Notes: generated by a model from the sequence alone, not told the origin. Counted from the first letter of the stretch, positions 51,778 to 61,960 are shown. The stretch is 64,000 nt of DNA from Tissierellia bacterium (GCA_030538075.1 JAUNUQ010000008.1:18452-82451); one strand, 5' to 3'. Numbers and translations are program-made.

Positions 51778-53093
51778 TATTCCCCCCTCGCTCTGAGTTC
51801 GAAGAGGATGGGTGTACCTAAGAACCCAAATTTTTGTCGGAGGTTGTTTTCCAAATACCGTAGATAGGAAAAATGCATCAACTCAGGTTTATTCACAAAG
51901 ACCAAAAACTTCGGTGGAGCCACCGAGATCTGGGTCGTATAGAAGAGTTTCAGTCGCTGTGCCTTGTTGGTCGGCGGCGGGTTGCGCAAGACCGCTTCAC
52001 TGACGATCTCATTTAACACTCCCGTACTCACTCGCAAATTACGATGTTCCATCACGGAATCGATCAAATCGAAGAGCTTTGGGATTCTCTGTCCCGTCAG
52101 GGCGGACATGAAGTGGATTGGCGCATAGCTGACAAAGGACAGCTTATTTCGGACAACCTCTTCGTACTGCCTCATCGTGTTTGTCTCTTTTTCGATCAAG
52201 TCCCATTTATTGATGACTAATATGATCGACTTTCCATTTTCATGGGCATAACCGGCTATTTTGGTGTCCTGCTCTGTCACGCCCTCAACCGCATCGATCA
52301 TCACGAGACAGATGTCGGAGCGATCCACTGCGCTGAGGGTCCGTATGACGGAATAGCGCTCAACCAATTCGGTAATGGCGCGTTTTCTGCGAAGTCCCGC
52401 CGTATCGATGAAGATATAGCTCTGCTCCCCCCGTTCGATCACCGAGTCGATGGCATCCCTTGTGGTTCCAGCGATATCGGTGACGATCATCCTCTCTTCA
52501 TTGAGCAGCCTGTTGATCAGCGAGGATTTGCCCACATTCGGCTTACCCACGATGGCCACCTTTGTTCGATCGTCTTCCTCTGATGCCGTTTGATCCTCAG
52601 GGAGTCGATCGATGATCTCGTCTAAGAGATCGCCCAATCCAAAACTCTGCTCTGCCGAGATTACGCAGACCTGATCAAAACCCAATTCGTAAAATTCGTA
52701 AACCTGATCAGGGGTCTTTCGCGTATCGATCTTGTTCACTGTAATAATCACTGGCTTGCCCGATCTTCGTAGGATTTCAGCGATTTCCCTATCCTCTGGC
52801 AAAATACCATCTCGACCATCCACGACAAAGAGGATCAGATCCGATGCGTCGATGGCCACCTGGGCCTGCATTCGGATATGCTGCATCATCACGTCTTCAT
52901 CATTTGGTACCAAACCCCCTGTATCCACCAATAGAAAATACCTGTTTTGCCATTCAGCTTCTCGGTACAATCGATCTCGGGTCACGCCGGGTTCGTCTTC
53001 TGTTATTGCTTCTCTTCGTTGGATCAATTTATTAAACAGCGTCGACTTACCCACATTGGGTCTGCCGACGATACTGACCACTGCACGATTCAT
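51777..53093 (-). CDS. der: Ribosome-associated GTPase Der (EngA)
   Basis: Needed for 50S assembly. The 438-residue protein has tandem GTPase domains, with P-loops GRPNVGKSTLFNKL near residue 8 and GKPNVGKSSLINRL near 183, two DTAG/DTGG motifs and two NKxD motifs, then a KH-like C-terminal domain. It leads the der-plsY-gpsA group from its own promoter. Confidence 0.97.
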   Translation of the reverse strand: MNRAVVSIVGRPNVGKSTLFNKLIQRREAITEDEPGVTRDRLYREAEWQNRYFLLVDTGGLVPNDEDVMMQHIRMQAQVAIDASDLILFVVDGRDGILPEDREIAEILRRSGKPVIITVNKIDTRKTPDQVYEFYELGFDQVCVISAEQSFGLGDLLDEIIDRLPEDQTASEEDDRTKVAIVGKPNVGKSSLINRLLNEERMIVTDIAGTTRDAIDSVIERGEQSYIFIDTAGLRRKRAITELVERYSVIRTLSAVDRSDICLVMIDAVEGVTEQDTKIAGYAHENGKSIILVINKWDLIEKETNTMRQYEEVVRNKLSFVSYAPIHFMSALTGQRIPKLFDLIDSVMEHRNLRVSTGVLNEIVSEAVLRNPPPTNKAQRLKLFYTTQISVAPPKFLVFVNKPELMHFSYLRYLENNLRQKFGFLGTPILFELRARGE

Positions 53094-53136
53094 ATCATCA
53101 CCTCAATTTGCAACAATTCTTGCATCTTTCCATTCT

Positions 53137-53142
53137 ATTATA
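53137..53142 (-). promoter_or_regulatory. -10 box upstream of der
   Basis: A perfect TATAAT on the minus strand lies about 45 bases before the der start, just downstream of the glyA terminator. The -35 region is weak. Confidence 0.5.
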
Positions 53143-53190
53143 CTAAAAAATCCTTCAGAAAGGAAATATTCAAATTCCTTCGCCAATTGA

Positions 53191-53219
53191 AAACCCAGAG
53201 GCGAGTTGCCTCTGGGTTT
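53191..53219 (-). terminator. Intrinsic terminator after glyA
   Basis: A 12-bp perfect stem (AAACCCAGAGGC and complement) with a 5-base loop is followed on the minus strand by a TTTTCAATT tail. Confidence 0.88.
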
Positions 53220-53255
53220 CAATTGATATCAAGTGAATGATTTTTTCCTTGGTGA

Positions 53256-54494
53256 TTAGTCGAACTGATACAGCGGGAATGCCTTCAACAGTTCCGATAC
53301 GCGACCTTGTAGCTCTTCCACGCTCTGCTCTTTCTTCAGAGCTGCAGCGATGATATTCGCGATCTCTTGGAATTCAGCTTCCTTCAGTCCTCTTGTGGTC
53401 ATTGCCGGTGCACCAAGGCGTAGTCCAGATGTGACAAATGGGCTCTTGGTATCATTTGGAATGGTGTTTTTATTGGTTGCAATGTGTACTTCTTCCAGCA
53501 TCTTCTCAGCTTCTTTACCCGTGAGTCCAAGTGGAGTTACATCGACGAGCATCAAGTGGTTATCCGTTCCGCCAGATACAATACGGATACCAGCATCCAT
53601 CAGACCTTTAGCAAGTGTTTTAGCATTTGCTAGGGTTTGAACTTGATATTCCTTGAATTCTGGTTTTAATGCCTCTTCAAAACAGACGGCCTTACCAGCG
53701 ATGATATGCTCTAATGGTCCACCTTGGAGACCTGGGAATACTGCCTTGTCAATGCTCTTCGCATACTCTTCTTTACAGACGATGGCTCCGCCTCTAGGTC
53801 CACGAAGAGTCTTATGTGTCGTTGTCGTCACGAAATCGGCGTATGGAACTGGATCTGGATGGAGTCCAGCAGCAACCAAGCCGGCGATATGCGCCATGTC
53901 AACTAAGAAAAAAGCGCCAATTTCATCTGCGATTTCACGGAACTTGGAAAAATCGATCTGACGAGCATATGCAGAAGCACCAGCTACGATCATCTTCGGC
54001 TTTTCTTTCAGTGCCACTTCACGAACGATGTCATAATCAAGCATCTCGGTCTTTGGATCAACACCATACTCCAGGAATTGATAATACAATCCAGAGATAT
54101 TAACCGGTGAACCATGGGTTAAGTGACCACCTTCAGAGAGCTTCATGCCGAGAACTTTGTCCCCAGGCTGCAAACAGGAGAGATATACAGCTAAGTTTGC
54201 ATTTGCACCACAGTGGGGCTGAACGTTTGCGTGATCTGCCTTAAACAGTTCACACATCTTGTCTCTAGCCAGATTCTCGATCACATCGACGAATTCACAG
54301 CCACCATAATAGCGCTTGCCAGGATAGCCTTCTGCATACTTGTTGTTCAGTGGAGAACCCAATGCTTCCAACACAGGTACTGATACGAAGTTCTCAGATG
54401 CGATCAGCTCGACATGCTCATTTTGCCTCTGCGTTTCCTTGATGATGTTCTCATAAACCACCGGAGACGCTTTCTTCAGATTTTCATACTTCAT
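53256..54494 (-). CDS. glyA: Serine hydroxymethyltransferase
   Basis: Interconverts serine and glycine with tetrahydrofolate. The 412-residue PLP enzyme shows the N-terminal [22 protein letters not shown], the PLP lysine in [14 protein letters not shown] and SGTDNHL-like [21 protein letters not shown] precedes the start. No riboswitch-like leader is visible; only 26 bp separate it from the gene upstream. Confidence 0.98.
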   Translation of the reverse strand: MKYENLKKASPVVYENIIKETQRQNEHVELIASENFVSVPVLEALGSPLNNKYAEGYPGKRYYGGCEFVDVIENLARDKMCELFKADHANVQPHCGANANLAVYLSCLQPGDKVLGMKLSEGGHLTHGSPVNISGLYYQFLEYGVDPKTEMLDYDIVREVALKEKPKMIVAGASAYARQIDFSKFREIADEIGAFFLVDMAHIAGLVAAGLHPDPVPYADFVTTTTHKTLRGPRGGAIVCKEEYAKSIDKAVFPGLQGGPLEHIIAGKAVCFEEALKPEFKEYQVQTLANAKTLAKGLMDAGIRIVSGGTDNHLMLVDVTPLGLTGKEAEKMLEEVHIATNKNTIPNDTKSPFVTSGLRLGAPAMTTRGLKEAEFQEIANIIAAALKKEQSVEELQGRVSELLKAFPLYQFD

Positions 54495-54520
54495 ACATAT
54501 CCCTCCTAAATTTTTTTGGA

Positions 54521-54955
54521 CTACTTGACCAGTCTTTCGACCACTCGGTTCATATACATCATCTCCGCATCTTGATTGCCCAATCGGCGATCAACCTGTC
54601 TGAGAATCAGAAACGAACCGGCAAAGCAAATCACACCGCACAAAAAGCTGTACAGCTCGTGATTTTGGACTCCCCTATCTCCAAAGAACTGAGAAGATAG
54701 AGCAATCCCCAATATGAATAAAGCCATGGGAATGCCATAGAGTAGCAGAGTGTACTTGAGTACACGCCCATTATTGGCGACGATTTCTACCTTGTCGCCA
54801 GGCTTTACGCCTAAATCATCGGGCAGTTCGACCAACATCTCGGGTGTATCACAACCAGAGCAGGTCTTACAGCCTCCTTTACATCCACTCGTCCTCCTCA
54901 CTGCTACGCGCGCCATACCGGCGCGAACGGACAATACGATCCCTTCTTTTTCCAT
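54521..54955 (-). CDS. RseC/MucC-like (SoxR-reducing family) membrane protein
   Basis: The 144-residue protein has an N-terminal domain with a cysteine cluster ([11 protein letters not shown], residues about 25-35) and two membrane segments. RseC-type proteins are associated with redox or electron transfer, and in anaerobes occur near RNF genes. Here it is not beside the nqr locus. The cysteine pattern could hold an iron-sulfur cluster, but this is inference. Confidence 0.8.
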   Translation of the reverse strand: MEKEGIVLSVRAGMARVAVRRTSGCKGGCKTCSGCDTPEMLVELPDDLGVKPGDKVEIVANNGRVLKYTLLLYGIPMALFILGIALSSQFFGDRGVQNHELYSFLCGVICFAGSFLILRQVDRRLGNQDAEMMYMNRVVERLVK

Positions 54956-54963
54956 GGTATCTC

Positions 54964-55659
54964 CTAATCTATAAGATCCTTCACGACCTCTGAGGCGATG
55001 ACTAAACCGGCCACAGAGGGGACATAAGCCACTGAACCCGGTGATCGAACCACATCTCGATCCGGTAACATAATGGGCTGCTCATCTGACCAGACTGCCT
55101 TGATCCCCGTAATTCCCAGGTCCCGCATCCCCTTTCGAACGACCTTGGCCAAGGGACACACCCTTGTATCGTTCAGATCCGTAACCTGAAAGCGGGTTGG
55201 ATCTAATTTATTCCCAGCTCCCATAGCGGAGATCACTGGTAAGCCCTGGCGTCTGGCATAGGCCAATAGATCAATTTTCGATGGGACGCTGTCGATCGCA
55301 TCGATCACATAATCATAATCTATAAGACGAAAACTCTGGCGATTCTCCGGTTGATAAAAGAGCTCCATGGTATGAATTTCCGCATCTGCGTCGATGCTGA
55401 GCAGCCTTTCACGCATCACCAAGGTCTTAAATTGGCCAATGGTATCCTGCGTGGCATGGATTTGACGATTTAGGTTCGTCTCCTCCACCCGATCATAATC
55501 AACTAATGTCAGATGTCCTAGACCTGTTCGGATCAGAGCTTCAGCCGCAAAGCTGCCAACGCCGCCAACTCCAAAGAGAATAACCCTCTTGGATTTCAGT
55601 TTTTGAATCGAACCGGGACCCAATAGCCGTTCTGCCCGTTCATATTGCCGCGCCGTCAT
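54964..55659 (-). CDS. tcdA: tRNA threonylcarbamoyladenosine dehydratase (TcdA/CsdL-like E1 protein)
   Basis: Catalyses ATP-dependent cyclisation of t6A37 to ct6A37. The 231-residue protein has the ThiF/E1 nucleotide motif GVGGVGSFAAEAL near residue 30, the RQIHAT segment, the DAIDSVPSK aspartate site and a C-terminal GLVIASEVVKDL. The start overlaps the aspS stop (TAATG); the aspS-tcdA adjacency is common in Clostridia. Confidence 0.9.
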   Translation of the reverse strand: MTARQYERAERLLGPGSIQKLKSKRVILFGVGGVGSFAAEALIRTGLGHLTLVDYDRVEETNLNRQIHATQDTIGQFKTLVMRERLLSIDADAEIHTMELFYQPENRQSFRLIDYDYVIDAIDSVPSKIDLLAYARRQGLPVISAMGAGNKLDPTRFQVTDLNDTRVCPLAKVVRKGMRDLGITGIKAVWSDEQPIMLPDRDVVRSPGSVAYVPSVAGLVIASEVVKDLID

Positions 55660-57419
55660 TAAGCGTCCAATTTGATATGGGCTTCTTTTAGCTGCTTCTC
55701 ATCCACTTTTGAGGGTGCTCCAGACATCAAACAAGTTGCCGATTGCGTCTTTGGAAAGGCGATAACATCCTTTATGTTATTTGTACCCACAAGTAGCATC
55801 ACCAAACGATCAAATCCATATGCGATTCCACCATGGGGTGGTGTTCCGTATTTTAGAGCCTCGATAAAGAATCCAAACTTATTTTCGATGTCCTCTTGAG
55901 AGAGTCCCAAGGCTTCGAACATCGTATTTTGAAGGTCCGAATTATTGATGCGAATGGAACCACCACCCATTTCATCTCCATTGATGACGATGTCATAGGC
56001 CATGGCGCGCACTGCCTTCGGATTGGTCTTTAAAAGGGGGATATCCTCCTCCACCGGCTTAGTAAAGGGATGATGCTTCGCTACATATCTAGCTTCATCC
56101 TCATCGTATTCGAAGAGGGGAAAATCCGTTATCCAGGTCATCTCAAATATTTGATTATCCAAGAGTTCAAGCTCTTGGGCGAGATGAACCCGCAGATTTC
56201 CAAGGGCTGCACAGACCCTTTCGTATTCCCCAGCGGCCATTAAGATCAGTCCATTCTGGTCGATCTCAAATCGCTCTTTTAATGCATCGATCTGCACAGG
56301 AGTCAAGAATTTTGCCATAGAAGAGGACATCTCCCCTTCGTGAAATTTGATCCAAAATAGACTATTCACTCCATAATCCTTGACAAAGTCGACCAGCTTA
56401 TCGATCTTCTTGCGACTGTAGGCGCTCTCGTGTTCACCGATTTGAAATCCACGAATCGAATGCTTTGCTTCCAGTGCATTGGCAAAGGGCACAAAGTCAG
56501 TGTCAGCGAATATATCCTCTAAATCCTTTAAGAGAAAACCAAAGCGTAGATCGGGTTTATCCACACCATAATCTCGCATTGCTTCCCCATAGGTCATACG
56601 GCGGATCGGAAGTGGAATTTCGACCCCTTTGATTTCACGGAAGAGATGGGCTATCAATCGCTCATTGATCCCAATGACATCCTCCATATCGACAAAGGAC
56701 ATCTCGATGTCCACCTGGGTAAACTCCGGTTGCCTATTCGCACGCAAATCCTCATCTCGAAAGCATTTTACGATTTGGTAGTAGCGGTCCATCCCGGAAA
56801 TCATCAAAATCTGCTTTAGTAACTGCGGAGATTGTGGCAGTGCGTAGAACTCGTGGGGATTCACCCGAGAGGGTACCAGATAATCCCTGGCTCCTTCTGG
56901 CGTGGGCTTCGTCAATACGGGAGTTTCCACCTCGATAAAATCATGTTCATAGAGAAAATCTCGAAATGCCTTCGCCGCTTTCGCACGAATCTTTAAATTA
57001 TTTTGCATCTGTTCCTTACGCAAATCCAAAAAGCGATATTTTAAGCGCATCGTCTCAGATGCGTTGTCCTCATCTCGAACATAGATGGGAGGTGTCTGTG
57101 CCCTATCTAAGATCTGAAAGTCAGAGGCTAGGACCTCCACCGTCCCCGTAGGTAAATTCGGATTTTTTGATTCCCGCTCTCTTACGATTCCTTCAACGGC
57201 AATCACAAATTCACCGCGCACAGTCTCGGCAATTTCATAGAGTGCAGGGGTCTGTTCCTTCGTGACAACGACTTGGGAGATCCCCGTTGTATCACGTAAA
57301 TCGATAAAAATAAGTGCACCCAGATTTCTCTCTTTTGCGACCCAACCCATCAGACAGACGGTGCTGCCGATATCTGCTGGACGAAGTGTTCCGCACATTC
57401 TATTTCTCTTCAGTCTCAT
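55659..57419 (-). CDS. aspS: Aspartyl-tRNA synthetase
   Basis: The 586-residue class II synthetase has an N-terminal anticodon-binding OB fold, motif 2 (CFRDEDLRANRQPEFTQVDIEMS), the bacterial GAD insertion (about 290-420) and motif 3 (GIAYGFDRLVMLL). GAGGAG lies five bases before the start. Whether it also charges tRNA-Asn cannot be read here. No T-box leader is present in the short 5' region. Confidence 0.97.
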   Translation of the reverse strand: MRLKRNRMCGTLRPADIGSTVCLMGWVAKERNLGALIFIDLRDTTGISQVVVTKEQTPALYEIAETVRGEFVIAVEGIVRERESKNPNLPTGTVEVLASDFQILDRAQTPPIYVRDEDNASETMRLKYRFLDLRKEQMQNNLKIRAKAAKAFRDFLYEHDFIEVETPVLTKPTPEGARDYLVPSRVNPHEFYALPQSPQLLKQILMISGMDRYYQIVKCFRDEDLRANRQPEFTQVDIEMSFVDMEDVIGINERLIAHLFREIKGVEIPLPIRRMTYGEAMRDYGVDKPDLRFGFLLKDLEDIFADTDFVPFANALEAKHSIRGFQIGEHESAYSRKKIDKLVDFVKDYGVNSLFWIKFHEGEMSSSMAKFLTPVQIDALKERFEIDQNGLILMAAGEYERVCAALGNLRVHLAQELELLDNQIFEMTWITDFPLFEYDEDEARYVAKHHPFTKPVEEDIPLLKTNPKAVRAMAYDIVINGDEMGGGSIRINNSDLQNTMFEALGLSQEDIENKFGFFIEALKYGTPPHGGIAYGFDRLVMLLVGTNNIKDVIAFPKTQSATCLMSGAPSKVDEKQLKEAHIKLDA

Positions 57420-57453
57420 ACAAACTCCTCTCGAAATTCAGATCATTGCTTAT

Positions 57454-57482
57454 ATTTTACATGAAATGTCCGAACTAAGCAA
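57454..57482 (-). promoter_or_regulatory. aspS promoter
   Basis: On the minus strand TTGCTT (57477-57482) and TAAAAT (57454-57459) are 17 bases apart, about 35 bases from the aspS start. Confidence 0.6.
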
Positions 57483-57486
57483 CCAA

Positions 57487-57542
57487 AGTCTGAAAACCAG
57501 ACATTTTCATTTACATAACTCTGATATTTGGTATACTATACC
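57487..57542 (+). promoter_or_regulatory. Promoter and palindromic sites of the PucR/CdaR-like gene
   Basis: On the plus strand TTTACA (57510-57515) and TATACT (57532-57537) are 16 bases apart. The -10 lies inside the palindrome GGTATA-C-TATACC (57530-57542). A second inverted repeat, GTCTG-N5-CAGAC, lies upstream (57488-57502). Such placement suits autoregulation, but no protein-site match is known. Confidence 0.55.
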
Positions 57543-57576
57543 TAGAGTACAAAGAGCATAGCAAGGCAGGTGCCCA

Positions 57577-58962
57577 ATGAAGATATCCATACACACCATA
57601 GTAAAAGAATTAACAGACTTAAGCCCAGAGCCAGTCTGTCATTTTGACATTGCGTTCTCCAGCTTCGCGGTATTGGAGTCCACTCCCACTGAAAACGAAA
57701 CCCTAAACATTTGTGATGTGACAAAATTCGTCACCATGAACAATATGACTGACAAGAAGACCTATATCGTCATAGATCCCCTCAATATACTAGAGGAGGT
57801 CAAAATCTCTCCAAAGATCAATCTAATCGCAATAAAAGACAATATTCCGATGTCCACATTGATCAATCGCATCATCAAAATTTTCGAAGAGTACAATCGC
57901 TTCGAACAAGCCCTACTGGCCTCCATCCATCAAGGTGTAACCCTCGAAAATATCTTGCTCTATGCCTACAAGAACCTGGGACTGGAGATGTATCTATACG
58001 ACGCCCGCGGCAATGTCCTGTTTCGAAACAGCAATACCTATAAATACTACCCCCAGAGCGTCATTCAGTCGAAGACCATTCGGGACGGAAATAAGTCCTT
58101 GGGTTCCCTTGCGCTGATGCAGAGCAAGACCCTCTCAGAGAAATACCAGATCGCCATGTTCACCTTTTTCTGTGAACAGCTAGATAATCTCCTCTACGAG
58201 TACTTCGATGATAAGAGAGATGCATACCAGGACTTAAACCGCATGATCATGGACAGCCTGAACTCAGGGATCCCCATTGATCGCGAACTGATCTCAAAAA
58301 AGCTCAGAATTTTAGATTGGACATTAGAGGATTCCTATCGACTTCTGCTCATTGTCTCTCCAAAATATGAGAGCATCCAGCGCATCATCGACTATTTAAA
58401 TGAACAGTATAAAAGGGACTCCCTACTGCTCAAACACGACGGGAAATACGTATTTATCGTCAATAGCAATAAGGTCAATACCGATATCCTACTATCCGAG
58501 CTGAGATTGATGCTGGATGTGAAGTCCGATTTGAAAATCCTCAGTTCCATACCCTTCAGCGACCTCTCCGAAGTCACTCGAGTCTACAGACTCTTCGCAG
58601 CCCTGATCGGAGCGATCGGTTATGAACTCATCGACTTAAACACGGACGCCATCAAGGTTTTACTACTCCTCTCGAAGGACTTGGATAAGCGCATCTTCAT
58701 CCATTCCGAGGTCTTAAAACTCCAAAAACTCGACGAGGAACAGGGCGGTGACCTACTCGAGACCCTCTATGCCTATATCTGCTATGAACGCAGTTTGCTG
58801 AAAACCGCAAAAAAGCTGAATGTCCATCGTAACACCGTAGTCTATCGAACCAGCAAGATCAGCGAACTCGTAGACCTAGATCTAGAAAACCCACTCACTC
58901 GTTACCATATTCTACTCTCCATCCTGCTCATAGTTGGAGACCGACTCCTAAAATACAATTAA
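57577..58962 (+). CDS. PucR/CdaR-like transcriptional regulator
   Basis: The 461-residue protein ends with a PucR-type helix-turn-helix (ERSLLKTAKKLNVHRNTVVYRTSKI) and has a central region of the CdaR/GGDEF-like type (YRLLLIVSP, KYVFIVNS). The N-terminal half, including a GAF-like stretch with FEQALLASIHQGVTLENILLYA, may sense a ligand. Such regulators often control catabolic genes. The neighbouring divergent gene is aspS and the convergent gene encodes a PLP-salvage kinase, so a target is not obvious. Confidence 0.8.
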   Translation: MKISIHTIVKELTDLSPEPVCHFDIAFSSFAVLESTPTENETLNICDVTKFVTMNNMTDKKTYIVIDPLNILEEVKISPKINLIAIKDNIPMSTLINRIIKIFEEYNRFEQALLASIHQGVTLENILLYAYKNLGLEMYLYDARGNVLFRNSNTYKYYPQSVIQSKTIRDGNKSLGSLALMQSKTLSEKYQIAMFTFFCEQLDNLLYEYFDDKRDAYQDLNRMIMDSLNSGIPIDRELISKKLRILDWTLEDSYRLLLIVSPKYESIQRIIDYLNEQYKRDSLLLKHDGKYVFIVNSNKVNTDILLSELRLMLDVKSDLKILSSIPFSDLSEVTRVYRLFAALIGAIGYELIDLNTDAIKVLLLLSKDLDKRIFIHSEVLKLQKLDEEQGGDLLETLYAYICYERSLLKTAKKLNVHRNTVVYRTSKISELVDLDLENPLTRYHILLSILLIVGDRLLKYN

Positions 58963-58965
58963 AGA

Positions 58966-58996
58966 AAGGGCATTGGAGAAGATCCAATGCCTTTTT
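58966..58996. terminator. Bidirectional terminator
   Basis: GGCATTGGA and TCCAATGCC form a 9-bp stem with a 5-base loop, followed by TTTTT on the plus strand and a T-rich tail on the minus strand. It lies between the convergent regulator and pyridoxal kinase genes. Confidence 0.9.
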
Positions 58997-59806
58997 CTAA
59001 CCTAATTCCTTCAAATACCGCTCTATCTGCACATCTCGTACTGAAGTCTCCTGAATGGATTCCCTCTTCAAAATGCCACTGATCGTCTGCGTCGTATATA
59101 TGACGGCTTCTTCTAAACTCTTTCCCTGCATCATTTTCCCAGTCAACAGCGATGCGAAGATATCCCCAGTACCCGCAAATTTAAAGGGTACGACCGTAAA
59201 GGGGACGCGAAATAGTCGGTCTTCTCCACGATCATAGCCGTATACAAAATGCTCACCATTTAATTCTACACTCGTGAGCGCGATGGAGCCACTCGTCAAG
59301 CCCTTTAGTCCTTCGATCCAACCCACCACCTGCTCTTCGGTCATCACCTCAGGATACTCTTCTCCCAGCATCAGACAAGCCTCTGTCACATTGGGGAAAA
59401 CCACGTCGGACAATTTGATCAGCTCCAGCATCGCATCGATCAGGCTCTCATCGAGTCCGTAATACAATTCTCCGTCATCCCCCATAATCGGGTCGGAGTA
59501 AACCACCGGACGCACCTGATGATAGGCGAGGATGTCCTCGACGATCTCCACCTGCCTCTTATCCAGTATAAAACCCGTTAATATCACGTCAAATTCAAAC
59601 CCGAGTTTTCGCCAAACCTCCACTGAGCTCTCCATATAGCTCGTCAAATCGATCATCTCGACCATCTGATAGTCAAAAGTATTCGACACCAGAGCAGTGG
59701 GCAGATTGCTCACAGAATGCTGCATATTCGATAGGATTGGGATCATACTTGAAAGAGCAATCTTCCCAACCCCTACCATATCTCCAACCAGTAATATCTT
59801 CTTCAT
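58997..59806 (-). CDS. Pyridoxal/pyridoxamine kinase
   Basis: The 269-residue ribokinase-fold protein has an N-terminal GDMVGVGKIA region, VYSDPIMGDDGELY, PNVTEAC and the C-terminal anion-hole motif FAGTGDIFASLL with its catalytic Asp. It matches the PdxY/PdxK-type kinases that salvage vitamin B6. The start MKKILLV follows GAGGG at five bases. Confidence 0.88.
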   Translation of the reverse strand: MKKILLVGDMVGVGKIALSSMIPILSNMQHSVSNLPTALVSNTFDYQMVEMIDLTSYMESSVEVWRKLGFEFDVILTGFILDKRQVEIVEDILAYHQVRPVVYSDPIMGDDGELYYGLDESLIDAMLELIKLSDVVFPNVTEACLMLGEEYPEVMTEEQVVGWIEGLKGLTSGSIALTSVELNGEHFVYGYDRGEDRLFRVPFTVVPFKFAGTGDIFASLLTGKMMQGKSLEEAVIYTTQTISGILKRESIQETSVRDVQIERYLKELG

Positions 59807-60114
59807 CCAGTCCCTCACTAAAAGAGCCCTATTGCTCTATGTATTCGCAGTATTATTTCAGCTTTTTTGATTATATCTCAATTGAGTTGTACATACAAGT
59901 TGAAAAAGGGAAAAGACAATGATCATGATCATTGTCTCATCAAAAAAATAAAGTACAACTACCATTTTCCCTAAATTGAATCGATTCGATATTTTAATCA
60001 TAGACTCGATCCCATAGAAAAAAACAATCGATTCAATATGCTCCTCATAGAATGCTCGCTGGTCAGTTTCAAAATCTAGAGAGGGTTTTTATCCATTCGA
60101 TCTCAAATATCGGA
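59807..60114. other. Gene-free 308-base region with nested inverted repeats
   Basis: No credible gene was found. The region holds a terminator-like 24-bp palindrome (59914-59937), flanked at a distance by AGTTGTAC/GTACAACT (about 59885-59892 and 59952-59959), and a separate 12-bp inverted pair ATTGAATCGATT (59975-59986) and AATCGATTCAAT (60026-60037). A promoter for the pyridoxal kinase was not clearly identified. Confidence 0.6.
59905..59937 (-). terminator. Terminator-like 24-bp palindrome after the BlaR-like gene
   Basis: A perfect palindrome with half-site AGACAATGATCA spans 59914-59937. On the minus strand it is followed by TTTTCCCTTTTT, consistent with an intrinsic terminator. It could also bind a dimeric protein. 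Confidence 0.6.
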
Positions 60115-61959
60115 TTATTTCTCCAGTAAGAGATGAGTAGCGGGATAGAACTCCGCAATTTCTTCGTCTGTAAACATATCGTTAATATTCTCCGCACGTT
60201 TTTGAAAGCTCTCATACCAGTATTCACCATTAAGAGCCCAATTATCTGGGATTTGCTCGCCCATACGCTGAACAATTTCCGTAGAGATTGCAGCCATAAT
60301 ACACTCTTCACGGTCTGTCCGTTCTTCCGATGCAAAAGAATCAAAGAAATAGTCCAAAGCGTATTTCCCATAGTTTTCAAGCACGACGATCTCATAACCC
60401 TTATCTTTTACATAGTCTTCCAGATCTGAAGACGCAACTGGTGCCTGCATAATATCTTCAAATAGCGAAGAGACAACCGGACGGGTATCCATCTGCCAAT
60501 ACTCGATCGCCTGGGCTAAACAATCCCGCTGTAAGTCATAAGGGGTTCCTCCACGAAGATTGAAGAGGAGATGCCAGATCTGCCTAGGAAATTTCTCTTG
60601 AATCGATGTCTGGTATAATTCCCCATCCAAAGGAACCCAGTAGTCGATCATTTCATATTTATCATCCTTCGTGACTCGTAATGTAATTGCCTCGTTTCCT
60701 CCTTTTCCAGTAGCTTCAATGAGCTTTCCATCATCATTATTGTATTCTAGATATAACATATCGAGATATACATGAAGGATTTCGTCACCCGATTGCCCTT
60801 CGACTTGTCGATCCGTTGCCAGCACGTGAAAGCTCGTCGTCTGAATCTCACCAACATCATTTTTATTCTTTTCGAGAATAGCCCTTCGGATCGCTTGATT
60901 GAGACCCTCATCAATCTTCGGTTCTATGCTTAGACCTAAGTCTACATCAGGAGCGTCAGCCTTCATTTCCCCAGATTCTACATTGGCCGATTGCGTAGCT
61001 CTGTCTTCATTCTTGAGCTCTGTTAAAAAGCTCATTGCCACAAAAATACAGGCGCCCAACGCTAACAGTACAACCCAAAATCCAGGTTTCTTATAATTCA
61101 ACACTTTTTTTATCCTCTCTTTCGTACCCAATTCACCAAATGCCAAGGGGCATGCGGCGATGCTATTATGCACGACGCTCGCATGAAATAGAGCAGCTGA
61201 ATAGGGTTTACAGGCAGCCATCCCCATCTCTCGAATCACCTTCTCATCACAAGCCATTTCGATATCTCTGCAGAGTAGGACATATCCCAACCAGATCAGC
61301 GGGTGAAACCAGTACATCGAGAGAATCAAGAAACCGATGGGCTTGATCCAGTGATCCCTACGAGAGAGATGCGCCCTCTCATGGGCTAAGATGTAAACTA
61401 GATCATTCTCCGGAATTTGATAGGGCGGGTAAATCCGCGGGGAAAACAGACCTAAGATAAAGGGGGTTTCCACATGCTCACTCCGCCAGATATTCTCCTT
61501 CCAGTAGATCGCCGTAGCCAATTTCCATCTCAGTCTTAGATAGCTCAGCGACATATAGCCCAGCATGGTGAATCGTCCAAATCCCCAGATCAAAGCCATG
61601 AGCCTAGCTCTTGTCCATATCGGTGCAGTTTTAGCCAGAGCCTGTTAGGTATCGGCATTCGGCTCAGTTTGCATTGCCCCAGATGGTCCGCTAGACATAG
61701 GCAGCTCTTCTCTTAAAATGGGGGTTCTCAGCTGCTGCTGAATGACCCTCTTTATAGGAAGATTTTCCGATCTTGGCACCAAACTAAGAGAACTCTCGAT
61801 CGAAAAAGGCAACAGTAAGCGGATGGCTACCAGGAGCCAAAGGCTGGCATGAATCCACTTCGGAGCTCTGCGAAACACAGCTCTCATCAGCAATATGATG
61901 AACACCAACCAGCTGGCATAGATACTATTATTAAGGAGCCAAGAAAATAGAGCCTCCAT
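60115..61959 (-). pseudogene. BlaR1-like M56 membrane metallopeptidase, interrupted by an in-frame TAA
   Basis: The frame starts at 61959 (GGAGG six bases upstream), runs through two membrane segments and stops at TAA, codon 105 (61645-61647). The same frame resumes without interruption to 60115 and contains the M56 zinc motif HERAH (in ILAHERAHLSRRDHW), the downstream conserved ACDEKVIREMG, a further membrane segment near MSFLTEL and a large extracytoplasmic C-terminal domain. That domain is not a recognisable penicillin-binding one. An ATG at 61599 could restart translation but would lose the first membrane helices. This suggests a recent null mutation or a sequencing error. Confidence 0.8.
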
Positions 61960-61960
61960 C

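Noticed and set aside
57420..57576. T-box leader for aspS
   Set aside because: The space between promoter and start is only about 40 bases, too short for a T-box.
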